Notes under the pieces: model-generated | The model's input: the letters and a program-made list of their open reading frames with translations, nothing else | What the model was told of the DNA's origin: nothing | Database searches by the model: none | Part shown: positions 35,121-46,894 of the stretch, piece by piece | Layout of the letters: each line of letters begins with the position of its first letter | Numbering within the stretch: the stretch's first letter is position 1 | Made by a program: the position numbers and the translations under genes | Assembly: GCA_030247885.1 (NCBI GenBank) | Contig: JAPDRO010000008.1 | Span: 992,001-1,056,000 of the forward strand | Origin: Taxawa tesnikishii (nom. ined.) | Taxonomy: Eukaryota > Ascomycota > Dothideomycetes > Dothideales | Direction of reading: 5' to 3' | Length of the DNA: 64,000 bases

Positions 35121-36876
35121 TCATCTTCCAATATACTTCAGCTCCAACCACCTCAGAGGTGGGAAGGAAACACCAGCGAATCCTAGTAGAGAAAGATGTC
35201 AGCCATGCTGTAACAGACGCTTGACGAGTTGGGATGAGGTACTAACCAAAAGCAAGCGGAAGACCGAGATCCGCTCCATCGCCGACTGAACCTCCTATCG
35301 GCCCTGTCATGGTCTGTCAGCACGCTGCTCGCAGCAAATTCAGAGGACAGGATGACAAACCAGTGTAGTAGTTCTGATACATGCCCAAGACCGCCCTTCA
35401 CAACATTAGCACAATCCATTGTCTCTTCACTCATCAGGGCAAAGGAACTTACCCAGCCCATCCGATACAGAATGCTGTAAACGCCGCAATACCGATCGGT
35501 AAATACTTCTGTTTGTTCCAGCAATCCCAATTATACCCACCCCTCTTCCTCCTAAAGATAAACTCTTCTTCCAACGTGAGCACGAAGAACAGAATCGTCC
35601 AGTATCCCATCAACGCCAAAAAGTCCTCGAAGATATCGTAAAAAGTGTTCCGTCCCACGCAGGCCAACACAGTGTATATCACGACACCAACAATCGTCCA
35701 GATCAGTCTCGGCACGACGAGCAGCCAGCGTCCGAGCATTTGGAAGCCGAGAGATGCCGCATACGTGCCGGGAATGTTGTTTGAGATCTCACCGAGCGCG
35801 ATGATGACGGCGCAGAACTTGCCGAACGTGCCGAGGGGTGTGAAGGCTTCAGCAATGAGTGCGCCAGCAGAGACGTCATTAGCAGCTGCCCACGCGGAAT
35901 TGGTGAGCGTGCCTTCAGACAAGCCGACACCGAGGCAGAGAGCAAAGACTGTGGCTACACCAAGGCCAAGGGTGGTGCAAAGACCAACGTAGAAGCGGTT
36001 CGCGGACGTGGGGAAGTAGACGAAGAAGTCGGCCGCGGAGCCTGACCAGGCGAGCGGTGCGGACATGGAGAGGAAGAAGAAGGACAGTTTGTCTGCGGAC
36101 AGCACCTCGGCCGTGCCTGTTGACTGGGCGTGTAGGTTGAACTGGCTACCGGCCACGCCGACCAAAATAAAGAACATGCAGACCTGAGGGATAAGAGCGT
36201 AGCGCTCGTAGACATGGAAAAGCTTGATGCCGAACGCACAGATGACAAGACTGATGACGGCGGCGATGATGGTGCCAACGATGATGGAGAGGGAGCCGTT
36301 TGGTGAGACGGCGGAGAGGATCTGGCCGGCTAGTAGGCAGTCAACAAGACCATACCCGAGCATGACTACGATGTTGAAGATGACGGCAATCTTTGAGGGC
36401 CAATAACCCATAGTGTATCTTGCCACAACAAGAGTGCGGTTGCCAGAGATGGGTCCGAAGGTTGAGATGTAGCCAGTGAAAGCTGATCCGGCCATGGCAC
36501 CAAAAGTGCCCACAAGCATGGCATCGGTCAATCCAAGGCCGTACACGTTCGCGAGCAAGCCAATTGCGATATTATTGGCCGTGAGGTCGGCAGAGAACCA
36601 CACTAGGAAGACCTGGAAGTAATCCGCGAATGTGGCCTTGCGGGACTTGAGTTCGGGAGGAACTCGTTGGATGCCTCGCGCTTCCACTCCGGCAAGTGCT
36701 TCAAGTCGATTGGCGAGTCTCTGAAGCTTCGTATTGCCTGCTAGACCATAACTGTCCATTAGGTGAGCTCGCTCGTCCGCGCCGGCGTCACCACCCAGAA
36801 ACCTGGAAGGGTTGTCGTTGTTCTCAGGCTTCTCCTCTGGCCGCTGATGCGGCTCGTGAATCGGTGTCTGATTCAT
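35121..36876 (-). CDS. NCS1-family purine-cytosine permease (Fcy2/FcyB-like)
   Basis: Exon 1 (36876-35453) encodes most of the protein. Three short exons follow, reading AVLGMYQNYYTG, PIGGSVGDGADLGLPLAFG and FAGVSFPPLRWLELKYIGR, with the stop at 35121; all phases agree. The cytosolic N-terminus is followed by twelve hydrophobic segments. LVWFSADLTANNIAIGLLAN in the first helix and SAPLAWSGSAADFFVYFP in the middle are hallmarks of the Fcy subfamily. The conserved C-terminal motif GADLGxxLxFxFAxxxYxxxR has Ser-Phe-Pro-Pro in place of the usual Tyr region. It should be a plasma-membrane proton symporter for cytosine and purines. There are no frame breaks. Confidence 0.92.
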
Positions 36877-37765
36877 CCTTGCCTTGAACTGGGTCTCTGT
36901 GGCGAATCTTCGACGAAGTTGCTTTGGGCGAGTGTCGCATACGGCGCGCGTGACTGTACGAGGGTTTGTTTAGACGCACATCATGACATGAACATCTCGG
37001 CTCACGATCGCTCTGAACAATACTTCAACGACCTGAGAATGTATAGACAAGAGAGGAATGAGAACGCATACGGTAGGAGGCCTACAGCATTTGCAGCCAT
37101 CACCGTGGAAAAAGTGTAATGATGCAATTTGATTAGCCGGCGAAGGGTCCAAGACAATGACAGCTCCATCTTTTGCCGAGGATCTGGAAGCAACCGTCAG
37201 CGGCAAATAGTTTGAGGTCGACTGCCGCCAGGAAGCTCGTCGAGTGCCGGTTGATGTATTGTACCATGCGAGCCATGGAATCTAAAGTTCGTACTGATGG
37301 AACATGACGTCGTCAAGACAAAGACGGTTGGACGAGATAGATCGGGTTCACTCAAGGTTGCCGAGAGCCAAGAGATCGGCTCGAAAGCTTGTTTGACACG
37401 CGAAAGCCATCAAAGAAGATAAGGCCAGAAGAACGTGCCCAGTCTGGTCTAAATGCAAGCTGAGCGCCAAGAAATCCCGATTCAATATAATCCGAAACTG
37501 ATCTTTATTATCTCCATTCTGCCTGCATCTCTCCCGCTCTTCTTGGACGGTTGTTCTACCCGTCTTCCATGTGGAATCAAAGATCCAAAACCAGTCATGA
37601 TCATTGTGTAAAAGGAACGCTAGTAAAGTCACGTTAGGAGGCTCGCGTTCCTAACATTGAAAACGTTCCCACAGTGCGCACGCTCAGCTTGTGTGTCAGA
37701 TTTGCATTCTTCCACTCCGCTCTAGGAACTATGAGAAGTCCTTCTTCCCCTGCTCGAGCTCTTCC
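36877..37765. other. Intergenic region
   Basis: About 0.9 kb between the permease start and the 3' end of the zinc-finger gene; it should hold the permease promoter. No gene recognised. Confidence 0.45.
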
Positions 37766-39564
37766 CTATCCGGAGCGATCATCACGACGCTCCTGATAAG
37801 GGCAATCCTCGTCATCGTGTTCTGACGTACAGCAGCGGAAGCAGTAATGATGAGGAACATAACGATCGGGGTAAAGACCTCTTTTCTTGTATCTTGCCTT
37901 GTTGCCGCTCTTGGGGCATTCGAATACCTGGTGTCCCGGCTCACGGCAGTGATAGCACAATCCTAACTTGTTGCAGCGATCACGCTCAGTACCAAAGCCG
38001 GGTACCAACGCTGTGAGGGGAATTAGAGGTCTAGCAACTGACTTCGGGTGGCTGTGGCTACTGTCATGATCAGGATCGTAAGCGTTGGTGGCGGCGGAAG
38101 GGGAGCGACCAGTACCACTTCCCTTAGATGAGGTTGAGAAGAGGGAGGGCGACGGCAAAGGTGCAGCACTTGACGAGGACACTGCGCCAATTGGTGACGC
38201 CTCAGTTGTCGTGTCTGCTGCGGCGGAGTATGACTCGCTCAATGCAGAAGCGGAGGAGCTTGTTATGGCAGTCGTGATCGTGAGTGTGTTGGAGGTTTCG
38301 TCAGAGTCTCTGACGTTCTCGGCCGGATCCATTCCACTCTGCTGAGCTGGCGACGGCGAACCGGAAGTGACTTCCTTGAGCCCGTGTTGTCCTGGTCAGG
38401 CTCCACTTCTTCCTGTTCATGCTCTTCGCGCTCAAGCACTGATGACGTAGGAACCTCATCTCCGTCGGTTCCAATTACTTCCTGATCGTCGCAACCCTCT
38501 TTTCCCTCAGTGTCTTCATTCTCACCGTTCCACCTGCTTATGGTAGTCTCGTCAACAGCGTCCGTGTTGCCACCGTCATTGTCATCGTCACCACCATCAT
38601 CGTTGTTGTCTCCACAATCCTCCTCCTTGCCATCATGCCCTGGGCATGTGGGTGAATGCTCGGCTAGCTGTCCTTCGGTCTCGAACCCGCTACCACAAAG
38701 AAGGCACAAAATCCAGCCCAGTGTGTGCGTAGCAATATGCGACTTAAAGACCCTGTGACCAGCCGGCATGCCATCTTGCTTTCGGAACAGCTTCCCGTAG
38801 CGCAACGGGCACCCAGGCCACGGACACTGGTACTGAGCCTTGGTGTTGGAATGGGCATGATCAACCATGACATGTTCATGGTATTCCTTACGATTCTTGA
38901 ACCCGGAATGGTTGCAAGGCCGTCCGGTATTGCATGGATATAGACAGACAAGGCTCGTGACTTCGCCGTCAGTCTTGATCACATCAAAGAAGTGGCGCCA
39001 GGCTGCAGGGTCACTTGAGACAACGAGCTCGGAGATGATGGAGATAAGAACATCGATGGTGCCGGTAGAGAGGACTGCCATTATCCAGTTCTTCACTGCG
39101 GCCGCATCAGGAGTCTCCACGTGGGCACCATCGGTGATGGCACCTCCATATGGAGACTCACGATCCCGGTTGGCAGGATTGACCGCCTCAGAGGCGCCCG
39201 TAACATGGTCGCTGTGCTCCGGTTCGTGCTCACCGTCAGATGTAGAGGGACCTGAAGCCTCGTTCTGAACTTCCCGCTCGCAGATGTTATACGGCAGAGG
39301 AGGGTTTCTAGAGACAACAGCTTTCGAATCAGTGCCAGCCGTGTCGCCAGCCCCGACCAGAGTGCTTAGTCCAGCCGGAGCGTCTTGGGAGAGCTGATGA
39401 GCTTGACGAAATGCAAGACTAGAAGGCTTCTGGGTGATGTGGTTCTCGAGTGGAGAAAAGCCCTGTCCGACGGGTGGCTCATCGCTTCTGGAAGTGCGAC
39501 CAAGTTTGGGACGCTTGCGCATGGGTCCGTGAGTGCCGTTGGTCCATGAAACAGTATTTTCCAT
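37766..39564 (-). CDS. Protein with C2H2-like fingers and two CCHC zinc knuckles
   Basis: Starts MENTVSWTNGTHGPMRKRP at 39564 and is read to about 38390. It then continues in the next frame as GLKEVTSGSPSPAQQSGMDP to the stop at 37766; one lost base near 38391 (a CC run on the plus strand) explains the shift. The middle has three irregular Cys/His fingers: CLYPCNTGRPCNHSGF with HEHVMVDH, CPWPGCPLRYGKLF with HIATH, and CLLCGSGFETEGQLAEH. A long acidic Asp/Asn/Glu stretch and a Ser-rich stretch follow. Near the C-terminus are two CCHC knuckles, CYHCREPGHQVFEC and CFRCCTSEHDDEDC, both CX2CX4HX4C, which usually bind single-stranded RNA or DNA. I do not know a named orthologue. A nuclear role in RNA or transcription is only a guess. 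About 600 residues. Confidence 0.72.
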
Positions 39565-41045
39565 ACTCTTTGGGATAGTTGAAGTAGATGGAGGGGTCGA
39601 GAGAGAAGGAGTAGATGATCCAACGTCTTGAGGGCTAGAGTGCTCCTCGGTGGGGGCAGGCTGGTCATCATTCCTATCTTGAGTAGTTGTGTAGGAGCGT
39701 TGATATGTAATCGGTCGATGGTCAGTAGGAGAGAGATGATGACAGACAGAAAAGGATGAGCAGTAGCAGCCTTAAAAGACATGCAAGTGAACGACAAGCG
39801 TGTTACCGTTGATTCTAACATGTTGTATGTGTTACCTGTACATTTGTTTCCAGGCATTGTCTCCGAATGAGTGTGTACGTTGAGACAGTCTCATGGTGTT
39901 TCTGACCAATGCTTTCAGGGAACTGGTACGGCACCTTGGAATACCTTTAGCCGAGAAACTATTGTTACCATGTGCAGTATCACATTCACGCATGGAGGTG
40001 TGTATTCTGATGATTGGTGGTTGGTCCGGCAGGCAGGATGCCCGGTTCGGCGGAGAAGTCCTGCGTTGCTGGGTCGTTGGGGGACCCGGGTCAGCCTGAG
40101 TTGGTGATGCCAGTGAGCACTAATGTACCGTGAGTGTATTCTTTTCGCTGTAATCATGCAATATTTCGTGCAGTCTCAACGTGATATATCCCCTTGTCGA
40201 TACGTCGTCCATTGACCCTACCATCAAGGACCAGCGTCAGATGCATGAACGTATTTAAGCGATCAAACAATCGGTGCAGATAACATGCGAGATCCTGTGA
40301 GTTACGGTAGCTCATATGCTGATGTTACGACTGGAAGGGAAAGGTCTGAGGAGGGAGAAGGAAATCTGGAAGTCAAAGATGAAATGATACGATCTTATCT
40401 TATCTGGTACACTTGGCACACTACTCAGTGGAATCCAAAAGTAAATCAGAATCTGGAACTCAATAACTATACGTGGTATATACATGTGTATAGGCTCAGA
40501 ATGATCGCATTAACCATGCCAATTATTTGGTGTTAATTTTGTTTACTACATAAACATCTGAAGCGTACAATAGCGGCAAAACTCCGAATCTTGATTTACT
40601 TTTGGATTTGCCGAATAGCGGAGATCAAAGACTGGAGGAACATCTCAACCATTGCAGCAAAGAAACACCAATACATCAGAACGTCATTGTCCCGCGAATT
40701 TGCGTGTCGTTTGCTCATCATTTCAGTTTTTCAACTGCTTGACTCGATCTGTCCGAATAAGTAGCCTTCCATCTTCTCCGTTCCAAACCTCAATGCTCGA
40801 TCCTTTCTTCCATAGATGGTAAAGGACTAAACCAGATCAATCCTGTGAATTACGTCTTCAACCGAACAGTGTAGTCGTCTTTCATTGAAAGGTTTTCCCA
40901 ATTCTATGCCATTGCCCAGAATACACCCAACCCAATCCTGTCCCACTTGACCCCGAACGCCGAAAATAGACCAACTTGTACCTCAAGCCCTCGTCCCACG
41001 AGAGTGCCCCCCTTACGCAGAACGCATAACCATGCAGCCCCGCCA
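39565..41045. other. Intergenic region
   Basis: About 1.5 kb without a recognisable gene, A/T-richer between 40200 and 40900. It holds the promoter of the zinc-knuckle gene on its left side and the 3' region of the SNARE gene on its right. Confidence 0.45.
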
Positions 41046-42474
41046 CTACCTGATCCTGTTCAACCTTTCCCTGTTCATAGCAATCTGATCATCGACCTTG
41101 TCCGTCTTTCCAATAATGCGGTCGATATGCTTGTTCTGGGCATCCAGCTCCTTACCCATTGCCTGACCGAGCTGGTTCAATGTTCTGGCGCCGCGGTGAA
41201 TGGCTTCTAAGTTGTCTGTCCCAACGTCAGCATGCCATTCCCAACACCCCACTCCCTCCTTACACCCGCAGAAGTGAAGTAAACGAGGGAACATGGGTGT
41301 GACTTACTATCAATCTCATTCTCCATTTCATCATCCTCACTGTCGGCCTCGAACTGATACTTCGCCCTCTGAGCGAGACTCGCCTTGTCACTCGTCTGCC
41401 TGATATTGTTCCCAAACTCCCTCCCTTGCTCATCCCTCCTTGCCTTCGAACTCCAGGCTTCCTTCCTCGTCGCGTCCGCCTGAGCCCTCTCCCGCTGATG
41501 TTTTTCGAGCGCGATCGCATTTGCAGCCTCCTCCCGCTTCTTCGCCGTGAACGGGTTGCTCACGTGCACGGCGAACATACTCCTGTTCAGCGTCTTCAGC
41601 TCTCTTGCCTTTTCCTCCGCGAGCCGGTTCTGGTTACTAGCCATGTCCAGATTACGCTCCGTGTTGTGGATTCGCTCGCCTTGGGCACCGAGGCGGGCCA
41701 GCGTCTCGCGTCCTGTGGCTTCGGCTTGCTCGGCGATGCGACGGGCGTTCCGGGTCGAGGCGACGTCTTGTTGCTTCAGGAAGCGGATTTCGGATTTGGC
41801 GGCGCTGACGTCTTCCTCTTCTTGCTCCTCGGCTGTGAGCTCACGGTTTGGATCCCTGCCATAGCTGCCGGGCATGTCGCCGCCGTAGCTGTTGTCGCCG
41901 TAGGCACTGCCGCCGGTGTAACTGGCGTCTCCACTAGCAGGGGTTGCTGCTGCTGCTGTTGTTGCTGGCGTTGGGGCGCATCGCCGAAAAGAGCGTTGCG
42001 TCCGGCATCCGTGCTCATGGTGTCCTGGCTGTTGCTCCGACCCATGCCTCCATAGCCAGCAGGACCGTAGCGTGAAGGTGCGGGCTCGCGACCGTAAGGG
42101 TTACTCCCGTAGCCCGATTGCTGGCCGTAACTGCTGCTACCCTGACTCGTGAATCTCTCGCTGTTGCCATAGCCGTCTCTTTGTGGTGGTGGTTGCTGTC
42201 CGTATCCCCCGCCGTAGCCGCCTGGCGGGACTGGTGACTTCTCGTTCCGCAGCGGGGAAGGCGCGCGGTTGTCGTAGGCGGGCGGGGCACTGAGGTTAGC
42301 GGCGGAGTTAGAAGCGGATTTGGCGGCGTAGGGGTCAGAAGAGGGAGGTTGTTGTGCATATGGGTTCGCTTGAGGGACGGCGGCTTTGGAGGACTTGGAG
42401 CGGGAACCGAAGAGGGAGGAGCGGGCCTTCTCCTCTTCGACGTCTTTGTCTTTCTTGCTGAACCCGAAAGGCAT
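41046..42474 (-). CDS. SEC9: Sec9-type t-SNARE (SNAP-25 family)
   Basis: Starts MPFGFSKKDKDVEEEKARSS at 42474. A long disordered region rich in Gly, Tyr, Ser, Pro and Gln follows, with a run of eight Gln. Two SNARE helices close the protein: residues from SEIRFLKQQDVASTRNARRI through GERIHNTERNLDMASNQNRL, and the C-terminal NLEAIHRGARTLNQLGQAMG through NKHIDRIIGKTDKVDDQIAM. A 92-nt intron (41307-41216) precedes the second helix. The frame breaks after the Gln run at a G4 run (plus strand 41940-41943); one added base gives ASGDASYTGGSAYGDNSYGG leading into the first helix. Sec9 pairs with Sso and Snc proteins to fuse secretory vesicles with the plasma membrane. About 440 residues. Confidence 0.9.
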
Positions 42475-42902
42475 GCTGTGCACTGCTGGCAAATGTGAAG
42501 TTCAACAGGCTGGGATTGAGGTATAGATAGTGGCAGATGTTGAGTAGTTATGGAGGGGCAGGGACGTTGGAAGTTGTAAGCCTAGAAGTGGCAGTGCAGC
42601 ACGCTGTCGGGCCAGCTTCGCCCCTGATTGTCACATGAAACATCTACAAAACATATTGTCGAACCATTCCATTTGACAAGCGTTGGATCACGGTGAAATT
42701 CGAATGTAAGCGCTCACATAAATCACTGGCTTTTGGGCTCTTGCAAAGGGCCAATTGTGCAGAACAAAAGCCCCTATAGTACAGTGCAGTGACCTGCTCC
42801 CTGCTTCCCTCTGCTACACTCATTGTTCTGTAGGTGAATGAAAATCTTCAGCCGCGCTCGCTCCGCCCCTCGGCCACGTACACAGGATCGACGATACAGC
42901 AA

Positions 42903-44817
42903 CTACCAAGCGTTGATGTCAAAGTATTCCTGGAGCACACATTAGCATCTATAGCTCATCTGCGAACAGACTACATCTTACCTCGCCAAAGTACGTCACC
43001 ACCACCGTACGGTCTGCAAATTTCCTTCCAGCCAGAGCGCGGAGAGCTTTGGCCGCAGACTCCGGGTTGTCGTACTTGATATAGATCTTGCCGACCCCGT
43101 TGGACTGCCTGCTTCCGCCGGATGGACGTGGAATCTTGAGGTCCTCGACGACACCGTACTTTCCGCACTCTTCCTTGACGTCTTCGCAAATTTCTGTGAT
43201 CACTGTCAGTATGTCTTCGTGTCTCTGCTAGAACGAACAAAAGAAAGTAACGGGTTGTACACACCCTCGTACTCATCGTTGTCCAGCAACTCTTCTGCCG
43301 TGACCATGTTCAAGAGACACAGCACACGACCCTGCTCCACATCGTCGCTCTTTGCACCGGCGAGCATGCTCATGGCATTGACACTCATCTCACCGCTCAC
43401 TTGCTGAATGCCCTCACAAGCCCTGTTTGCCTTCAATCTGGTGTCTGCGAGCTCGACTTCCTTGAAAAAGCGATCGCATCATCGGTCATCTTCTCATCAA
43501 CATACTCGCAGAAAGCGATACCGCGGTGCTGGCCGGAACCGGTGTCTGCAACAAGGACCCACGCCCTCAGCGGACCAAAAGAGCTGAGCAATTCCTGAAC
43601 TTGTGCCGACTCCAAAAATGCCGGAATGCGGGAAATGGAGATTTTGTTTTGGCTGTCGGGAACTTCGTTGGATGGAGGTGTGTTCTCTTGGAACGGCTCC
43701 TCGTATGTGACAATGGGAACGATGTAATCCTTTGGACGACGGATGGACAAGCCATGGCCGGCGCCGTTTGATGCGCCATTGGCGGTGTCCATCTGGTCCT
43801 CAGCAACCATAGAAACTCCATCAAATGCGAGTGCTGTGGTGGCGTCTTCTGGCGTCTTGAACTCAAGGAGTGCGTATTGTCGGTCTTGCGAAACTTGTGC
43901 AGAGATGCAGGGGTCGATGCCCCGGGTTACGTTGAGGCCGTTCAGCTGTAGATTGAAGAACTCCGCAGTAGAGTCGTCGGTGGCCGAAGGTGGAATGTTG
44001 TACACGAACAATCGCTTGGATTGACGTGCCTGGGATGGCTTGAGGGCGGTGTTTGCAGCTGCATTCGCTGGTTGGTTGAGAAGGGCTTGCAGACGGCTGG
44101 TATCCATCTGCTGCTGTCTCGGTGCACCAGGGAGCGGAAACATGCCCGACAGCTTGGCCTGCTCTGCTGTCACGTTCTCGTAGCCCGCCGGTTTGATGTC
44201 CCACTGTGTTAAACGGCGCTTGCGGTCGAGGATAGATACGATGTCTGTAAGGTCCGGTGTAGGCTCTTTAGGCTTCTTGGGAGCGGGACTAGCGGTCCTC
44301 TGTCTGGCGCCTCCTCCATCGCGGTCGCGGTCTCTCCTTCCACCTCCTCTGCGATCATCGAACAAGTCGCGGTCTCTGTCCCTTCGAGGCGGCGCATCGT
44401 CCCGACGTCCACCACGTCTGTCGCCCCGGTCTCTGTCCCATTCTCTTTCTCCGCCGCGCCTGTCGCGCCCTGCGTAACGGTCCTCCCTCTCGCGCTCCCG
44501 ATAATTGCGGTCGGACGAGTAAGTGTCTACTTCGTAATCGCGGCGTGAACTGCGTCCGTGGGGCGATCTCGAGCGTCTCCTTGGGCGGTCTCTGTCTCCT
44601 CGGTCTCCTCGGTCGCGATCTCCACGGTCACCCCTTTCGCGGCGGTCATCTCGCGACTGTGATTGGTTAGCTTGCAAACATTGATGCGAGTATGAGTTCT
44701 TGGGTGCGTACGTAGTGGTCGCGCGACGATGTGTGACGGTCTGCAGAACACTGGTATTAGTGAGAGCTCCTCTATGCTGTAAATGATGCGGCCTCTCGAA
44801 GTGTACTCACCATTCAT
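42903..44817 (-). CDS. U2 snRNP auxiliary factor large subunit (U2AF65-like splicing factor)
   Basis: A 7-nt first exon (44817-44811, ATG AAT G) is followed by small exons and then the main exon. The N-terminus is an Arg/Asp/Arg-Ser-rich domain (RDDRRERGDRGDRDRGDRG). The U2AF1-binding region ends in the signature KRRLTQWDIKPAGYENVTAE. RRM1 runs KRLFVYNIPPSATDDSTAEF, RRM2 NKISISRIPAFLESAQVQEL with HRGIAFCEYV, and the UHM domain CLLNMVTAEELLDNDEYEEV to GRKFADRTVVVTYFGEEYF. The end (YFDINAW, stop 42903) is a separate exon. The protein binds the polypyrimidine tract and recruits U2 snRNP in the nucleus. The frame breaks between RRM2 beta 4 and the following helix at an A5 run (plus strand 43465-43469); one added base gives FFKEVELADTRLKANRACEG. 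Confidence 0.93.
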
Positions 44818-45126
44818 TTTGGTAGATTGCGCTGTCGAAGCCTGTTCTGTAGCGCTTCTTTGTAGGCCTGGGCGATTGAAGATAATGGCAATGTGAAGTG
44901 TTAATCTAAAGAAGGATTTGCGAAGTCGACGCGACGCTCCGCTGCTGCTGCTGCTGCTGCTGTCTGCCTGTCGCTCACAGCTTCTCCAGTCTGGACTTTT
45001 TAACCGAAGTCTTGGCGGGCCCGATCGGGAAGTCTAATTGCTATAGGGAAGACGCGTTCTGGCGCGATTCTCCGCATCGTACCACTTCTCTCGTCGAGTG
45101 TCTTGTATAAACAACGTATAGCCAAG
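44818..45126. promoter_or_regulatory. Divergent promoter of the U2AF-like and OGG1 genes
   Basis: About 310 bp separate the two start codons, so both genes use this region. It contains a (GCT)7 run at 44941-44962. Confidence 0.6.
44941..44962. repeat. (GCT)7 microsatellite
   Basis: Seven GCT units plus one G in the shared promoter region of the U2AF-like and OGG1 genes. Confidence 0.9.
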
Positions 45127-46376
45127 ATGGGCGCTTTGAATCTGCAAGAGTGGCAAAAGCTGCCCGTCAATCTCTCCGAACTCTGCATCAACACAACACT
45201 CCGCTGCGGACAATCCTTCCGATGGCGCAAATCAGACGAAGGCGTCTGGTCAATGGCCCTTCACGGTCGCGTCCTTTCCCTTCATCAGGACCCTCAATAC
45301 CTCTATTACCGCTCGCTGTTCCCAGAAAAGTCCGCGCCTACGCCTGAATCAGACAATACATTGCCTCTGATCAAACACTACCTTAACTTGCAACCAAACC
45401 TGACTGACCTCTACGCGCAATGGTCCGCCGCAGACGCGAACTTCAAGAAGAAGGCACCCAAATTCACCGGCATTCGCATCTTGCGGCAGGACGCATGGGA
45501 AGCATTGATAGGTTTCATCTGCAGCTCGAACAACAACATCGTTCGGATATCCCAGATGGTGGAGAAGCTGTGCAAGAACTACGGACCGTTCATTAGACAG
45601 CTGGATGATGTGGACTACTACGATTTCCCTCTGCCGAGCGCGCTTGCGAAGCCAGAAGTGGAAGCAAGACTGAGAGAGTTGGGATTTGGCTACAGGGCGA
45701 AGTATATATACAAGACGGCTTGCATGGTCGCGGAGAAAGAGGAGGGCTGGCTGGATGCGTTGAGGAACCCAGAGAGCCCTGTGCTCGGGATCGAGCCGAA
45801 ACCGGCAGGCGAGTGGAGGGAAGAGGGCAGGGAAGGCTATAGAACCGCGCACGAGGAACTACTTGCATTACAAGGTGTGGGACCGAAGGTGGCCGATTGT
45901 GTGTGTTTGATGGGCTTGGGCTGGGGTGAGGCGGTGCCAGTGGACACACATGGTGGGTTCTCGTCAGTGTTATGCTAAAGAACGATGCGGAGCTGACAAA
46001 ATCAACAGTCTGGCAAATTGCTGTTCGAGATTACAAGTTCGGTAAGGGCAAACACAGCAGCTTAACAAAGGCGACATATGACGCAGTCGGCAACAAATTC
46101 CGTAGTCTTTGGGGCAAAGAAGCCGGATGGGCGCATTCAGTACTCTTTACTGCGGACCTCAAGGCGTTTTCTGAAAGACTGGTGGCGAAGACAGAAGCCA
46201 AAGAAGAGTCGGAAGAAGTCAAGCAAGAAGATGGAGAGGCTGTTATGGAAACCACCATCAAGTCCGAGACAGTATTGGCCAAGAAGGTGAAGCGAGAAAC
46301 AGAGGACGACGAGAGGACTTTGGTCGAGATCAAGGAGAACATCGTTAAAAAGCCGAAGAGGAGGAGGAAGATCTGA
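45127..46376 (+). CDS. OGG1: 8-oxoguanine DNA glycosylase/AP lyase
   Basis: Exons 45127-45952 and 46009-46376 (intron 56 nt) give 397 residues without a frame break. The N-terminal domain has the LRCGQSFRWRK motif of Ogg1. FICSSNNNIVRISQMVEKLC gives the Asn-containing loop that contacts the base opposite the lesion. The helix-hairpin-helix is LLALQGVGPKVADCVCLMGL with the catalytic Lys, and VPVDTHVWQIA holds the catalytic Asp. The Lys/Glu-rich C-terminal tail, ending KKPKRRRKI, is a probable nuclear localisation signal. The enzyme removes 8-oxoguanine paired with cytosine in base excision repair. Confidence 0.95.
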
Positions 46377-46633
46377 TCCGGAAGCCTTGTGGTACGAGAC
46401 CCAACTCCGTATAAATGATACCCAGAAGTGATGGGCTTCGCTTGAACCCGATCGTAGCTCCATTGAAGCCCCATTCGACGACCTCCATTCGAGCCTTGCC
46501 CAAGCTTTACATGGCCCCACGTTATTGAGTAGAAACGGGAGAGCAGTATCAACCGGGTCCTACCAGGTCCTCTGTCTCCCACAACACTGACGAAAGCAGG
46601 TTTCATTTGCTTTGATTTTAGCGGTTCGCTTGA

Positions 46634-46678
46634 GGCAGGGCGGTACGAGGCCGCAGCCCGCCCTGCCGCATGCTGCGG
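46634..46678. repeat. GC-rich inverted repeats
   Basis: GGCAGGGCGG at 46634-46643 is mirrored by CCGCCCTGCC at 46658-46667. A second pair, CCGCAGC (46651-46657) and GCTGCGG (46672-46678), interleaves with it. They could form alternative hairpins in DNA or RNA about 215 bp before the start of the next gene. No function is known. Confidence 0.6.
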
Positions 46679-46894
46679 GCCACCTCATCAGCGTCGGCGT
46701 TTAGCGCCTTGGCAGCCTTGCGAAGTGAATGAGCGCTCAAGTATCAGCGGTTTCCCAATCACTCTCTTGCACAGGTCTTGCCGCTCGTTCACCGTCTCTC
46801 GGCCTCTTCTCTTCTCTAGTCACCCCTCTCAACCAGCCACGAACCGTCTCGTGCACACTTGCAGCAAGCCATTGACGCGCACCGCCCCGTCCGC

